This document shows positions 12,395-22,950 of a DNA stretch of 64,000 nucleotides, one piece after another. Positions within the stretch are counted from its first letter, which is position 1; the number at the start of each line of letters is the position of its first letter. Origin of the DNA: Triatoma infestans (Eukaryota > Arthropoda > Insecta > Hemiptera > Reduviidae); NCBI GenBank assembly GCA_011037195.1, contig JAAEAF010003088.1, forward strand, positions 62,001 to 126,000, in the 5' to 3' direction. The translations under genes were made by a program, and so were the position numbers. The notes under the pieces were generated by a model, which ran no database searches, had not been told where the DNA came from, and was given only the letters and a program-made list of their open reading frames with translations.

Positions 12395-13065
12395 CTGCAA
12401 GAGAAAGTATTGTGTTCATTTCAAATTTTAAAAATTGATTTTACCAGAAATACAATTTTAAAATCCATTTAGCAAAAAAAAAAAAAGGGGATTGAGCGAA
12501 ATATCTCCAAAACGGAAAATTGTTCGAACTTGACCTTTCACGAATCTGACAAGAAGATTTCGGGCAAAATCCAACAAATGGAAATGCGCATTTTTCTGTA
12601 ATATAAACGCCTGCCTATCAATTGAAACGTTATATCCAGAAAACTGATATTTAGGTTTTGAAGTTTTTTCGTATTTTCTCGAAACCGGATATAAAAAAGA
12701 TTTTCTCTTCTAACATCTTCTATTTGAAAAAAATTTTTATGAAAAATTTATTTTTAAAGATTCTGTAGAATTTGTGACGATAGATTGCAACAGTATTGGC
12801 GCTCTCTTCTGGATTACAGTGTGATCGCTTCAAGTTACTATCTGCCATGGGTGCTAATGTTAGAGCATCACTACATTAATGTTAGGGTATAAAATGTCAA
12901 GTTTAAAGAAAATTGTTCACTTTTATATATATATATTCATTCTGGCATCGACGTATGTCATTAAGCCAAATTTCGAAAATTTTATAGTTTATTAAATGCA
13001 ATAAGAAACAGTCGTATAAGTGTTTCAAGTCAAATTTGTTAGATATAAATAGCAGTTTCTAACAA
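12395..13065 (-). repeat. Family H old copy, near full length
   Basis: Starts AGAGAAAGTATTGTG, then TTTTACCAGAAATAC, ATCTCCAAAACGG, GAACTTGAC, and ends AATAAGAAACAGTCG, GTGTTTCAAGTCAAAT. The order equals that of complete minus-strand copies but most positions have drifted, so this is an old insertion. Confidence 0.45.
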
Positions 13066-15600
13066 ATTCACACAGTGCTTTGCTTTGGAATATATAATTT
13101 GATAATTTAAATATGTAATTTTGGGAGAATGTACAAGCTCGTAGCTTTCTAAGCAGTTTTAAGACAAAGCGCGAAACTTTCTAGACATACCTTTATGTAT
13201 GTAAAATAATGTAAGCGGACAAAATCTATCTTTTATTTGTTTGCGGGCAAATCTACGACAACATTTATGTTGAACTTTTGTGCATAAAGAATATCAGGCA
13301 TAAGTATTGTGTAAAATCTCTAAAATTTGTTAACAGTAGTTAACTAACTGTATGAAATGTTTAATTACATAATATGTATTCAGAATGTTAAGACTTCAAC
13401 ATAAGAGTTTAATGTTCAGCAAAGAAAGCTTAACCAGAAAGAAGGATTAATCAAGAAATGTTTATGGTCTACAATTTTTGGATTCTAATTTATTCTACAA
13501 ATGAGAATGACCTATTTATATTTTTTAAAGTGTATAGTTTAAAATTAGAGCAAAATGAGCAAATATTTCTGGCATTTATAATTGGTATGCGAAAGAGAGA
13601 GAATTAGAAAGAATGGATTTTAGAGAAATAAACTAGATGTTATGCTGAACATTGTATAATGAAAGAATGCACAAATTGCACGGACTTTACAAGCAGGTAT
13701 ATAGAAAGAAGTTAGGTAGCGAGAGATATATAAAGAGACAGACTGGCTGAGTGATGAGAAGTTAGTAGAAGGTTGCTGACTGGTCGTTAAAGTGGTCGTA
13801 AGCTATCCTGAACTATACTGCTGTCTTCTATTTATATGAACTGAATTGTCTCTTCCTAGTCTGACCTAGGTGGGAAGTAACTTAACTTTTTTTATTCATT
13901 TTTGTGTTTCTCCGCTCATCGGATCCTATGAATCTACAATGATTCGAATCCCATTACATATTTCTGTTGGACTTGTGTAAATTATTCCGTTTATCTTAGT
14001 GTCCCAAATGGTGTCCGTCTTATCAGAGATTTTATCCTTCATATATGCTTTTTTTTCTGTTTAATTCTGATCAGTTTCGGATTTTCATTCTTTGTCAAAT
14101 ATTTGATTTTTCAAGTTAGTGTAGTGTCCGATGTTAGTGTAGTGTCGCTTTCAAAATTTCTGTGCAACATATCGCTTTGAAACGGTATTCAACCTTTCAT
14201 GAATCAGACTCTGAAGATCAAGGAAAATCTGAATCGAATTAGTATTAAAGAGAAAAAACTTGCATTATGGATAAAAACTCAGATATTATCAAATATTACG
14301 GATACAAACATATATTCAACAATAGTGTCGTAAATAATAGTAGCCGGTTAGGATGATGACGATGGTGATACCCAGACTACTGACCTTGTATTTACCATAT
14401 TATATTTGGGGATATTGGACGAGGAGGAAAGAGCATAAGAGAGGTTAGAAAGTTGGCGAGCGCAGAGTTGAATTGGTGGCCAAAAATGATTGTGTAGCTA
14501 GTTAAAACTCTTGGCAGTTCTAACGGATCGTTTACTTAGGCTGACTACCTTGTAGAGAAACTCTCTGGCCTGTAGAAAGGCTTTTGACTGATAGTCGTGT
14601 GAAGACGATAGTAGATTATTTCTTGGAAGGTAGTTGGCTGTTGTAACTCTTTGAGAGAAATGAGTAGACTCCTAAAGTGACAGTTTGTAACCACTTGAAT
14701 ACTTGTATCCAGACTGGCTGTTTTTCGTAAGTTCATTTCTAACTCTGAATTGTTGTTTTTAGACTGATTTAAGCCCTGGTGAGCTCTGAAATTGGCGAGG
14801 GTAAATACGATTTCTTTTAGCTTGTGTGAGGGAACTTGGTGCAGTTTTGGTGGGAGCTTGATACGTGAAAGTTGTAGCTTATTTGCCCTTTCAGTGCAGA
14901 TGAACCTGCGCCAAAGTGGCTGGCGACGTTTGGTGAGGTGAAGTTGCTCAATAGAAGAGTGTTTGGTTTTTCAACGTTCTTATTTAAAAATGATCGGAAA
15001 AAGATAAAAACTTGAGCCGGAAATGGACGTGATTTCTAGATCTAAGTGCTTTATATGGACGGTTAATAAAAAAAATATTTATTCTATGTAAATCTATATG
15101 AGTGGTTTATTTTTCGTCAATTTTAAACATATAATCTTAATTTTATTAGCACATGGAAATATTAAACTGTATTTAATTTAATACGAAATGATAAATAATG
15201 AAATATATAAAAGATAAATTGGACAAAATTCTTAAATTTAATTTATTTGGTCATTATAGTATTTTATCTTTATTATACATTCTATATCATTTATCTTGTA
15301 ACAGATATCATGTAATAGTGTATGATGATGGTGCAGCGCCTCTGGCAATAAAATTAATTTTAACCCTCTTAACTTGGCTCCGAATTCTATTAATGAAATA
15401 TCATTTGAAAAGTGTTTCCTTTCTAAACAGAATTAATTAAATCTAAAACATTGTATATTAATTTAATACTTTTTTTCAATTACAAAAATTTTATATCAAA
15501 TTATTTCTCTCATGTTGCATTTGATAGATTTTTTTATGAAAAAGGCATCTTTATTATATATTAAATAATATTAAATAAAATATAATATTATTATTCGTCT
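13066..15600. other. No genes recognised
   Basis: Mixed AT-rich sequence. A 63-codon minus-strand frame (14545-14736) and an 80-codon AT-rich plus frame (15198-15440) have no recognisable motif. Segments around 14400-14950 look less AT-rich and could be old element DNA, but I could not identify them. Confidence 0.3.
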
Positions 15601-15719
15601 GTGGGGTGGGACAAAACCCTTCGCTATCCAATGCCCCACTGGAATCGCATGTCCCCCCCCAAAAAAACCAATAACAAACTGGGTCTGGACCAAAAATCCA
15701 AATCTGGAACTAACCCACC

Positions 15720-16138
15720 TAGAAGATTCACCGCAGAACAAATCAGATCTTAAAAGTAAATAGCCTAAGCTCTTCCATTGATATCCCGTTCCGCCCTAAA
15801 GATACTGAACCTAATTTCCTCAAAACCCATGGTGCTAATACCGAGTATTACCTCCTCTTGCCTTTATCACACCTTCTAGGCGTCTTGGCATGCTCTGAAC
15901 CAAGCGGGAAATTTCGTTTTGTGAAATTAGAAGTCTTGAAGTGTCCTTTCTAGCTCCTGAAGCGTCCCAGGAAGAATTCTACGATCTCTTCTCCGTTTTC
16001 CAAGCATATTCCACATATGCTCTATATGGTATGTAAGTCAGGGCAACGGATAGGCCAGTTTAGGTAGTCAATATTATGGTTATTAACAAAGGCCTGCACT
16101 ATGTGGGCTGTATGTGGACGAGCATTATTTATTTATTT
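15720..16138 (-). pseudogene. Tc1-like transposase pseudogene, C-terminal part
   Basis: Read on the minus strand from 16138, the frame gives NARPHTAHIVQAFV, then NHNIDYLNWPIRCPDL and later GSEHAKTPRRCDKGKRR. These are the second-catalytic-Asp block (DNARPHT), the WPA-SPDLNPIE block and the C-terminal RSMPRR-CRAVI-like block of Tc1/mariner DDE transposases. Stops and frameshifts are present, and the catalytic third acidic block reads PDLHTI followed by a stop. The N-terminal part continues at 17062 on the other side of an inserted LINE. Confidence 0.8.
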
Positions 16139-17061
16139 GCCAGAAAAAAGATCAATACATCCTTATTGGCAAGGTCAAGTAGAATATAATTTAAAATCAC
16201 ATAATTGTCAAGGCAAAACTTAATTTCAAAATATTCCTGTATCTTTAATCTTAAATATAATTTAAATTCACAAAATTGTCAAGATAAAAACTCAATTTTA
16301 AAATATTCATGTAATAGTTATTAACAGTTTTTTAACACTAGCTTTGAAACACTTCAAATTCTTATCTTTCATATTCGCTGGTAAATACTTATATAGCGAG
16401 ATGGACAAACTATGGAAGCTGGTACGAACTTTTGTCAACCTGTTTACTCTGAACAAGATCATTGCGCCTTCTGGTGAAATGGTCATGAACTTGCGAAAAA
16501 CTTATAAATTGGCCTTCATTGCCCTTTACGTAAACGAGGCATTGGAAAATAAATATGGCTGGTAGTGTCATTATATTCAATTTCTTAAACCAAGAACGAC
16601 AAGATACTTTCGAGTCTAAACCCAAAATAACTCTAATTGCCTTCTTTTGTAACCTAAGTATTTTTTTGCATTCGGCAGCATTACCCCAAATTATAGTACC
16701 ATAGCACAAATGGCTATGAACATACGCAAAATATGTCAACTTTAAAGCTTCCAAGTCAACCGACATTCTTAATTTTCGTAAGACATAGATTCCACGAGAC
16801 ACTAGTAGAGGTCCCATAATAGACCCTTGGGGCACACCATACTTGAGCTGCAGTAGAGAAGAGTACTTACCGCCTTTATACACCGCTGCCAATCTATTCG
16901 ACAAATAGGAAGACATAAATTCGACTGACAAATCATTAAACCCATACCACTTTAATTTTCCTAATAATATGTCATGAGAAACGGTATAAAAGGCCTTGGA
17001 TAAATCAAACAACTTGATCAACAGCGAATCCGCGTTTTCCAAGGCTCCGTGGCTCCATTTA
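16139..17061 (-). mobile_element. Non-LTR retrotransposon fragment inside the Tc1 pseudogene
   Basis: Minus-strand frame with RT motifs LFDLSKAFYTVSHDILLGKL (RT block A; second Asp position changed to Tyr), SYLSNR, and YGVPQGSIMGPLL (block B), joined directly to a post-RT segment LRKLRMSVD, HSHLCYGTIIWGN, LQKKAIRVILG, SCRSWFKKLNIMTLP. The FADD block is missing, so an internal deletion has removed the catalytic centre. The 3' end at the left ends in AAATAAATAAAT on the minus strand. It splits the transposase between codons for MHN and NARPHT. CR1/jockey-superfamily type; clade not resolved. Confidence 0.8.
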
Positions 17062-17285
17062 TTGTGCATTAGCACAAAGTCCTCACCTGTTTCTGGCATG
17101 ATAGGGACTACATGTACTTGCAGTATATCCGCCAAATATCGAGCAGCAGTCATGGAACCTTCTCGAACGATCAATAACTCCGTACGTTTTTGAAAACTGA
17201 TACGAGCCCTTAAGTCAAATCGGGACCTGTCAGTAAACAATACACTTGCCCACTACTGGATAGACCAATTGATTTATTGGTCCGA
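17062..17285 (-). pseudogene. Tc1-like transposase pseudogene, N-terminal part
   Basis: The minus strand reads SVLFTDRSRFDLRARI (first catalytic Asp block, family form FTDESRF), then GSMTAARYLADIL-VHVVPIMP and FVLMHN, matching the family's LNAQRYLDEIL-PHVLPF and FQQDN blocks. The segment between RSRF and GSMTAARY is shorter than in the family, so part of the core is deleted. In frame with the LINE sequence, it produces an accidental 276-codon chimeric frame (17240-16410). Confidence 0.8.
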
Positions 17286-17289
17286 ACAT

Positions 17290-17530
17290 CCCCAAGGGAA
17301 GAAATTCGGTGGTCCCTGGTTTGTTCTCTTGTGGGGTGAAAGGCCCCCACAAGAGCAAACCTTGCTCATTCAATCTCCTTTTTGAGCTGTTCTCTCAGAG
17401 AAATATGAACATCTCAAACTTCTTGGAGGCGATGAACTACATCAACAGCGGTCAGATGGACGATTTCATGAAACTGTCAGTGTCAAAAAACGGTCGTCCC
17501 GCAGTTCAGTGGGAATTTTTCCAAATTTGA
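17290..17530. other. Unrecognised segment with a strong hairpin
   Basis: Downstream of the Tc1 pseudogene. Positions 17318-17361 fold into a hairpin: GGTTTG..CTCTTGTGGGG pairs with CCCCACAAGAG.CAAACC around a short loop. A 73-codon plus frame (17309-17527) has no recognisable motif. Confidence 0.4.
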
Positions 17531-19020
17531 AGAAAGAAATATTCATGTGAGTTGTTCTTACACTTAGGACTTTTCGAACAAATATTCACACTAGGACTTT
17601 TTGAACTCAAGCTTTGTTAACTTCAAACACAATTAATGATAGATAAAAAATTAACGGATAAAAAACTGTAACTTTCGTTTATTTTAATTTTAACAATATG
17701 GTTATTGAAATTAATTATATATACCATTTTTTTTTTTTTAAACTTTTATTTTTTTTTTAATAAATAGGAATTAGCATTCAACAGTATGTATATTTTCCAC
17801 CTCCGTGTATGAGATGATTGACGTTAAGAAATATGTGCTTGTTTGTTGTCTTGACATGCGCACAACACTAACAGATTATTCACTCTCTTGACTATCTCAT
17901 TGTAATTGCAAAAGAATACAAATTTTAAATTCAGATTTTTTTTTTTTCTTTGTTTCTCTTTTTTTTTTTTCAAAAATATATAATATATTTTTGCGCCCTT
18001 GCAAACAAATCGGCAAATTCTATTTTCGCTTAGAGCGACTATATCATTTTCTGTATTAGTGTTTCATAAATTGTATTCTTGTAAAACAAAGCAAAACAAA
18101 AAAATGGTTTTCCAATTAATCTTGAGCACAGGCATTATCGTAACCAGTGAAGGGCTCCCGAGGTGCTAGTTGAAAACTTATACTTTGTAGCTAAATATTG
18201 TCAAGGTTTTTATTAGGTCAAGCTCTACCTAATATCATTTAATGTTATTTCTATAACCGCCCAATTTGTACTTATGATTTTTTTTTTTTTTAGCAGACAA
18301 ACTGAATTTTGTTTTTTTGTCATTTGAATGTAGGGTCTCTCTCTTAAAAATCGGATCTCTTTTTCTTAATTTTGAAACAGTTACAATACAATTATGCCAA
18401 AGTATTTTTAATTATTTTTACACTTAAATTTGTTTTCTATCCCACTTTTATAACAATATAAATTGTTGAGTTTTGATATAAAAAAAAAAAAAGAAGAAAA
18501 AAAAAATGAATTGCAATACAAAATCAAATACATTTATTTAAAAAATTTAAAACAGTTTAGTTCATCCCTATGCGATGATTGCTTATAAATTAGGTGTGTT
18601 GCACGTCAGTTGATGTAATGTGACTGCCTAGTAGGACTTCCAAATAAGGGTCGTAAACACATGGCATTTAAATGAACTACAAAAAAAAGTAGTAGGGGAA
18701 AATGGAGCACAACGACCCAAATCAAATAGAATAAAAAAAAAAAAATCCAGAGTATTGAATAACTAGCCAACCCATACTTAAACAAAAACAAAAAATATTT
18801 TTTTATTCTTTATGTTATTCAAATAATTTTTTTTTTTTTTTTTTCTATAACAATTGAATAATGTGTCATTATTTTACCAAAATTAGTGGCTAAAGTTGTA
18901 TTTTTAATCTCACAAAGAGAGTAAAAGTTATCAAATTGTAGCAATTGTTGGCCGTTAGAAGTGATCAGATGTATCTCTTAGTTGGCTGATCGGCCAGGGG
19001 GTATCATAAAAAATTTTTTA
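17531..19020. other. No genes recognised; poly-T/poly-A tracts
   Basis: AT-rich DNA with many homopolymers (17729-17739, 17939-17948, 18280-18290, 18481-18506, 18827-18844). Nothing identified. Confidence 0.4.
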
Positions 19021-19029
19021 AGTGTTTTT

Positions 19030-19969
19030 ATTAATATCCCAACATTTCGACAAACATTGTTTGTCTTCTTCAGGAGCTATCTATAAAGAAAAAATATACA
19101 TAAAAATCTAGCTTGCATTAACAAACAAAAAAGGTAATGGAAAACTAAATAAAATAAATTACAAAGGTAAATACAGATACTCGTATAGAAAAATTATGGA
19201 AATGTTACAGACCTTTGGAAAATTTGTATGCTCTATTAATTACTACATGTTCAATTATGACTGTGGTCTATGAGTGTACTACCAGTGAAAGGTTGAGAGG
19301 AACACCGGTGAAAGTAGTGGTGGGGGGGTAAGTACCGTTAGGAATTGTTGGAGTGAAGGGACTAAGAAGCAGGACAAATATAATAAACATGTATATTTAT
19401 ATATATATATGTAATTTTTAATTAAATTTTTTAATAAATAAGGATTTTAAGCTAATTAGAATATGGATCGGATTAATGGGAATAGTTTGATGAATAGATA
19501 TGAGGAAAAGGGAATTAGCATGGGAAATATGTAGGGTGAAGGCGCTAAGGGCTGGATGGATGGAAATATGTCTACTTAATGGAGTGGAAGATGTTGTTGT
19601 AAAGTGATGAGATGACTTCTTTGTCTTTTTTGTGGTTTATGGGATTGGGTTGTAGGTGGATATGTACTGATTCTGCTAGGAGGCGTTTTGTGTGATTAGG
19701 TTGTGTTGTTAGAATGGATGGATTTTGCAGGTCAAAGGAATGATTTAGGGATAATGCATGTTTGGAAAGTGCTGTGCTGTCTATTTTTTTGGAGGTGATG
19801 TCATATTTGTGTTGTTTTAGTCTTTTGTGTAAGTATTGTGAGCTCTCTCCTACATACGTGGCATTGCAAAGTGGTGTAGTGCATTTGATGTTGTATACTG
19901 TATGGGTTTTGTTGAGTTTAGGTATAGGGTCTTTTAGTTTGGTATATAGTTTGGAAAGTTTATTAGTGG
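19030..19969 (-). mobile_element. Penelope-like element 3' part
   Basis: The minus strand holds the C-terminal GIY-YIG endonuclease frame (19969-19572), a 3' untranslated stretch, and a hammerhead-like core near the end. The reverse transcriptase part is absent: the element joins family H DNA abruptly at 19969/19970, which indicates 5' truncation. No clear TSD found. Confidence 0.7.
19045..19073 (-). ncRNA. Hammerhead-like core of a Penelope-like element
   Basis: On the minus strand: CTGAAGA (19073-19067), a perfect 7-bp stem GACAAAC/GTTTGTC with a 3-nt loop, then GAAA (19048-19045). CUGANGA-stem II-GAAA is the conserved hammerhead ribozyme core, and such motifs are known in PLE terminal regions. 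Stems I and III and the cleavage site are not resolved, so activity is unproven. It lies downstream of a PLE endonuclease frame on the same strand. Confidence 0.5.
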
Positions 19970-20024
19970 TTTTGAGGTCCCCTGAGTTGAAAAAAGTGCG
20001 TGTATGTATGTATGTGAACAGCAT
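19572..20024 (-). CDS. GIY-YIG endonuclease (PLE type) with a family H-derived start
   Basis: 150-codon open frame. Residues 1-19 (MLFTYIHTRTFFNSGDLKT) come from antisense family H sequence; the rest is PLE. The GIY-YIG domain shows VYNIKC (residues 43-48, Tyr44), ATYVGES (55-61, Tyr57), KRLKQHK (67-73, Arg68) and LLAES (115-119, Glu118), so the family's key Tyr, Arg and Glu residues are all present. Cys48 and Cys53 fit the Cys pair often seen in PLE endonucleases. In PLEs this domain nicks target DNA and follows an RT; here the RT is missing. The start codon is a product of the junction. Whether it is translated is unknown; it may simply be a young truncated copy. Confidence 0.65.
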   Translation of the reverse strand: MLFTYIHTRTFFNSGDLKTTNKLSKLYTKLKDPIPKLNKTHTVYNIKCTTPLCNATYVGESSQYLHKRLKQHKYDITSKKIDSTALSKHALSLNHSFDLQNPSILTTQPNHTKRLLAESVHIHLQPNPINHKKDKEVISSLYNNIFHSIK

Positions 20025-20588
20025 GTGTAGCTCAAAAACGGAAAATCACAGGAAGTTTAAATATGAATTCCGTTTATGTATCACCATGGGATTCGACAGT
20101 AAGTTATGTGCCAAAAGTCCTCAACCAGAAGTGCCACTTTACTGAATGATTTTTTTCAGATTTTTTTGTTTGTGATTTTCTTAAAGAGGGATGTAACGAT
20201 TTTATTTTTTTAAACTATACTACGTCAACTACACACACAAAGAGCTACAACTTTTATTTGAAACATTTCTTCGGAAAAATTCATTTGAGGACATTTTTAG
20301 GGGAGTAGTCGGGTTAGATTTTCTTAAAGTACTATTTTAGTTTATTACACAATACTATCACCTAAATAATAATTAATTAGAATTAAATATAAATATTGAA
20401 ATTCCGTGTTTGAAGAAAATCAGTAAACCGGAAGTGCTTTATTATTGTAGTTTTTCAGTTTTCGTGATTTTCTTAAAAAAAAAAAAAACACCGATGAATT
20501 TCATTAAATTTGGTAAACTGAATATAAAATTGGTAATTACAATTTTATAAACTGCTGAAAGGGAAAGTTGGTGAAGTTTCACACCAGA
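19970..20588 (-). repeat. Family H copy, truncated by the PLE junction
   Basis: Begins inside TTTTGAGGTCCCCTGAGT, then GTATGTATGTGAACAGCAT, CTCAAAAACGGAAAATCAC, one monomer with AAACCGGAAGTGC (20425-20437), and ends GTTTCACACCAGA-like at 20575-20588. The hairpin-bearing end that should lie left of 19970 is replaced by PLE sequence. Confidence 0.8.
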
Positions 20589-20644
20589 ACTCTGGTGCGA
20601 TATATATATAACGCTTCTTCTTATTATAATTTGTTTGTTTAATC

Positions 20645-20885
20645 TACTAATGTCCTCACGCGTTGGGTTAGTGGCTATCACACTCGCTTTTCGTGCGAGA
20701 AATCAGGGTTCGATTCCCGTGACAGCAAAGTCGGTTTGACCCAGCATCCTGATAAAAAGTGGGAAGCTACAGTTAGTAGCGCCCTAGGTAGCGAAGGCCG
20801 GAACTAAACGGAGTAGGAACTGCGGCGTGCTTACCACACGCCCCCATATACAAATCGCCGCCTGCTGCGCCATAGGGCAGTTATA
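20645..20885 (+). mobile_element. SINE-C, tRNA-Glu-like
   Basis: The tRNA-related head has A-box GGGTTAGTGGC, an intact anticodon stem-loop (CTCGC-TTTTCGT-GCGAG, giving anticodon TTC) and B-box GGTTCGATTCC (20707-20717). It runs on into a non-tRNA body with GGGAAGCTAC, TAGCGAAGGCCGGAACTAAA, and GCCGCCTGCTGCGCCATAG. The acceptor ends do not pair properly, so I call a SINE, not a tRNA gene. RNA polymerase III promoter boxes are intact. No poly-A tail found; other copies are not seen in this window. Confidence 0.65.
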
Positions 20886-21359
20886 ATTACTTTGATTCCT
20901 TTTTTTATATTGTTAAAAAAACTAGATTTTGATTCAATTAGCTCATGCGTAGATTTCTATCGTTATAGTACTTTTCAATACTTCGTGGACAGCGCCACAT
21001 ACATAAAATTAAGGACAATATAATAAATAGCTAAAAAGTCCAGATCTAAGAAAAGTTTTTTAACTGAATATTATGAATTTCTTTGGGAAAGTTTTGTGAA
21101 AATTGTGTTTAACACCATTTTAATTTTGTTCCATTAGTAAAACGGCCAAATACAAAATGGCTGATTTACATTGGATGTTGCATGTCCGCCTAATTCTCTC
21201 TTACCCGCTTCTTCAACAATGGAATAAAAAGTCATAGTTTACCTTTTCATTAATTAATTATATAAAACAGTAAATATGTTAGAAATAACTTGATTTTTTG
21301 CATTTTTTTTTATAAAAAATTTTTATTGCACAATTTGATAATTTAAAAAATATTTACAG
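20886..21359. other. No genes recognised
   Basis: AT-rich spacer between SINE-C and a LINE RNase H relic. Nothing identified. Confidence 0.35.
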
Positions 21360-22038
21360 AGGCATATTAAAGAACATGCCATTGTATGGGTGCTATCGGA
21401 TGGGTCGAGAACCACTGAAGGGACTAGGGCCAAGAACCAGATCTTCAAAACCTAAGGGCGAATTTCCCAGCATCTTTTAGGCGGAATTGCCTGCAACTGG
21501 AATTCATTGTGTGAAGTTCAATCCCACCAGGAAATAGCGGAATCAGGAAGTTATCCGTAGTAGGCTGCTATTAGAGCACTGTGTTTGGGTGTTATCAGTT
21601 GGAAAATGGTATGGAAAAACTCAGTGATCTGGGAAGTAATAAAAAGTTACCCCATATTTGATGCCATGGTAACTTTGACGGGAGGGTGTGTTGACGTAGA
21701 GGGTAACGAGATAGCCGACATTTTGGCAAGGAAAGGCTTAGTAAACCTTTACTGGGGCTAGAAATGTTTTGTGGGATAAGCGACCAGTCCTTCAAATAGA
21801 GCTAAGATTGCTGGAAAAAATCAGGGGAATATTGCACTGGAGAACCCTTCCAATATTAAGCAGGCTAAGATTGTCTAGGCAGCTATGACCAGAAAAGATC
21901 AGAGGCATCAGTCTGAGCAGAAAAGGATTCAAATGCTGATGGATTTCCTCATGGGACATTGTTGGTACCTTAAGAAGCCTAGATCTTGAATGTTGCAAAT
22001 TCCTGAAGATTCTGTAGGAATGTGGAGGAAATTTGAAG
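21360..22038 (+). pseudogene. LINE RNase H/C-terminal relic, left part
   Basis: Plus-strand translation gives VTLTGGCVDVEGNEIADIL then ARKG (around 21668-21745), matching the C-terminal RNase H signature W-PGH-GIEGNE-AD-LA-G, followed by segments resembling HWRTLPILSRLRLS and GTLRSLDLECCKFLKILQEC in the next frames. RNase H domains of this kind follow the RT in I/R1-group LINEs. Many stops. The relic is interrupted by another LINE and resumes at 24305. Confidence 0.6.
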
Positions 22039-22051
22039 GATTGAGTTAGTA
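22039..22051. repeat. Left target-site duplication of the LINE
   Basis: GATTGAGTTAGTA, repeated exactly at 24292-24304. Together they delimit the LINE 22052-24291. Confidence 0.9.
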
Positions 22052-22443
22052 ATAATAATAATAATAATAATAATAGAAGTCTTTATTTCCAATAGTAAAA
22101 AGAAAAACAAAAAGAAGAAATTACAATTCATTACAACCGACTATACTCATGGTTTTTACAAACCGTCTGAGGAGTAGCCTTACTTAAATAAAATAACAAA
22201 AAATAGATAATAGAAATAAATAATAATAATTATAATAAAAAAAGAAAGAAAAAAAAAAAGTGTATACATATATATAGAGTATCAAAACAAAAATTTAAAT
22301 TAAATCTTCACCAGAAACTATCAATGAAATCAGTAAATAAACAAAATAGATAAAACAAAAACAAAAATTAATTCTTTACCAAAAGTTATGAATAACACTG
22401 TACTATACTGTGTTAATAATAAATAAGAAAAATGAAATAGCAA

Positions 22444-22950
22444 TCAGTAATTAAATTCTTGAACCAGAAATTTCCGATACTGCCATGCGTGCTTGCAATA
22501 ACTTATTAAATCGTTCCATTTATTGGAGTTTAAACGCTCTTTAAATTCTATCATTGTTAATGATGTTTTATGCAAATACCTTATCCTAAACTCAGTCAAA
22601 ATGGGACATTTACATATAAAATGATAAACATCCTCTTCCTCTTTATAATTGCAAAGTGAACACAACTTAATTTCTTGTTTAAAGTTATATTTATTTAAGT
22701 TCAACAGCTCACATCTTATCTTAAATATCCAACTTACAATGGATGTGCCCACTTCATTGTAAACGTAGTCATTACTATTGGATTCTAATTGTTTGTACCA
22801 TAAATGATGTTCACTATTGAACTTCATTAAATGATACTTAGCATTTAATTTCTCCATAATTTTCTTTATTACAGTATCCACTTTTATCTGGTTGTTCACT
22901 AAACCTATTAAATTTACATCGTACGTGGAAGATAACTTTTCCCATTCCAA
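22444..22950 (-). CDS. C-terminal zinc-knuckle part of LINE family L
   Basis: 168-codon frame that overlaps the end of the RT frame by 37 bp and continues its protein after a frameshift. It contains VSWIFKIRCELLNLN and the motif CSLCNYKEEEDVYHFICKCPIL, a C-x2-C-x(n)-H-x(3)-C knuckle like the zf-RVT region at the end of many LINE RTs. The copy at 44980-46012 has the counterpart KCSLCSYDVREDLYHFL. In the intact element it should be part of one ORF with RT. Confidence 0.8.
   Translation of the reverse strand: MEWEKLSSTYDVNLIGLVNNQIKVDTVIKKIMEKLNAKYHLMKFNSEHHLWYKQLESNSNDYVYNEVGTSIVSWIFKIRCELLNLNKYNFKQEIKLCSLCNYKEEEDVYHFICKCPILTEFRIRYLHKTSLTMIEFKERLNSNKWNDLISYCKHAWQYRKFLVQEFNY

Noticed and set aside
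16410..17240. A 276-codon chimeric transposase-RT gene.
   Set aside because: It results from insertion of a deleted LINE into a dead Tc1 transposase. The RT lacks its catalytic FADD block.
20645..20730. Possible functional tRNA-Glu gene (anticodon TTC).
   Set aside because: Anticodon loop and B-box are good, but the acceptor ends do not pair and a SINE body follows directly.
22022..22074. CRISPR-like or other regular array.
   Set aside because: The repeats here are the simple AAT tail of a LINE. No CRISPR-type repeat-spacer structure exists anywhere in the window, and the DNA is eukaryotic.
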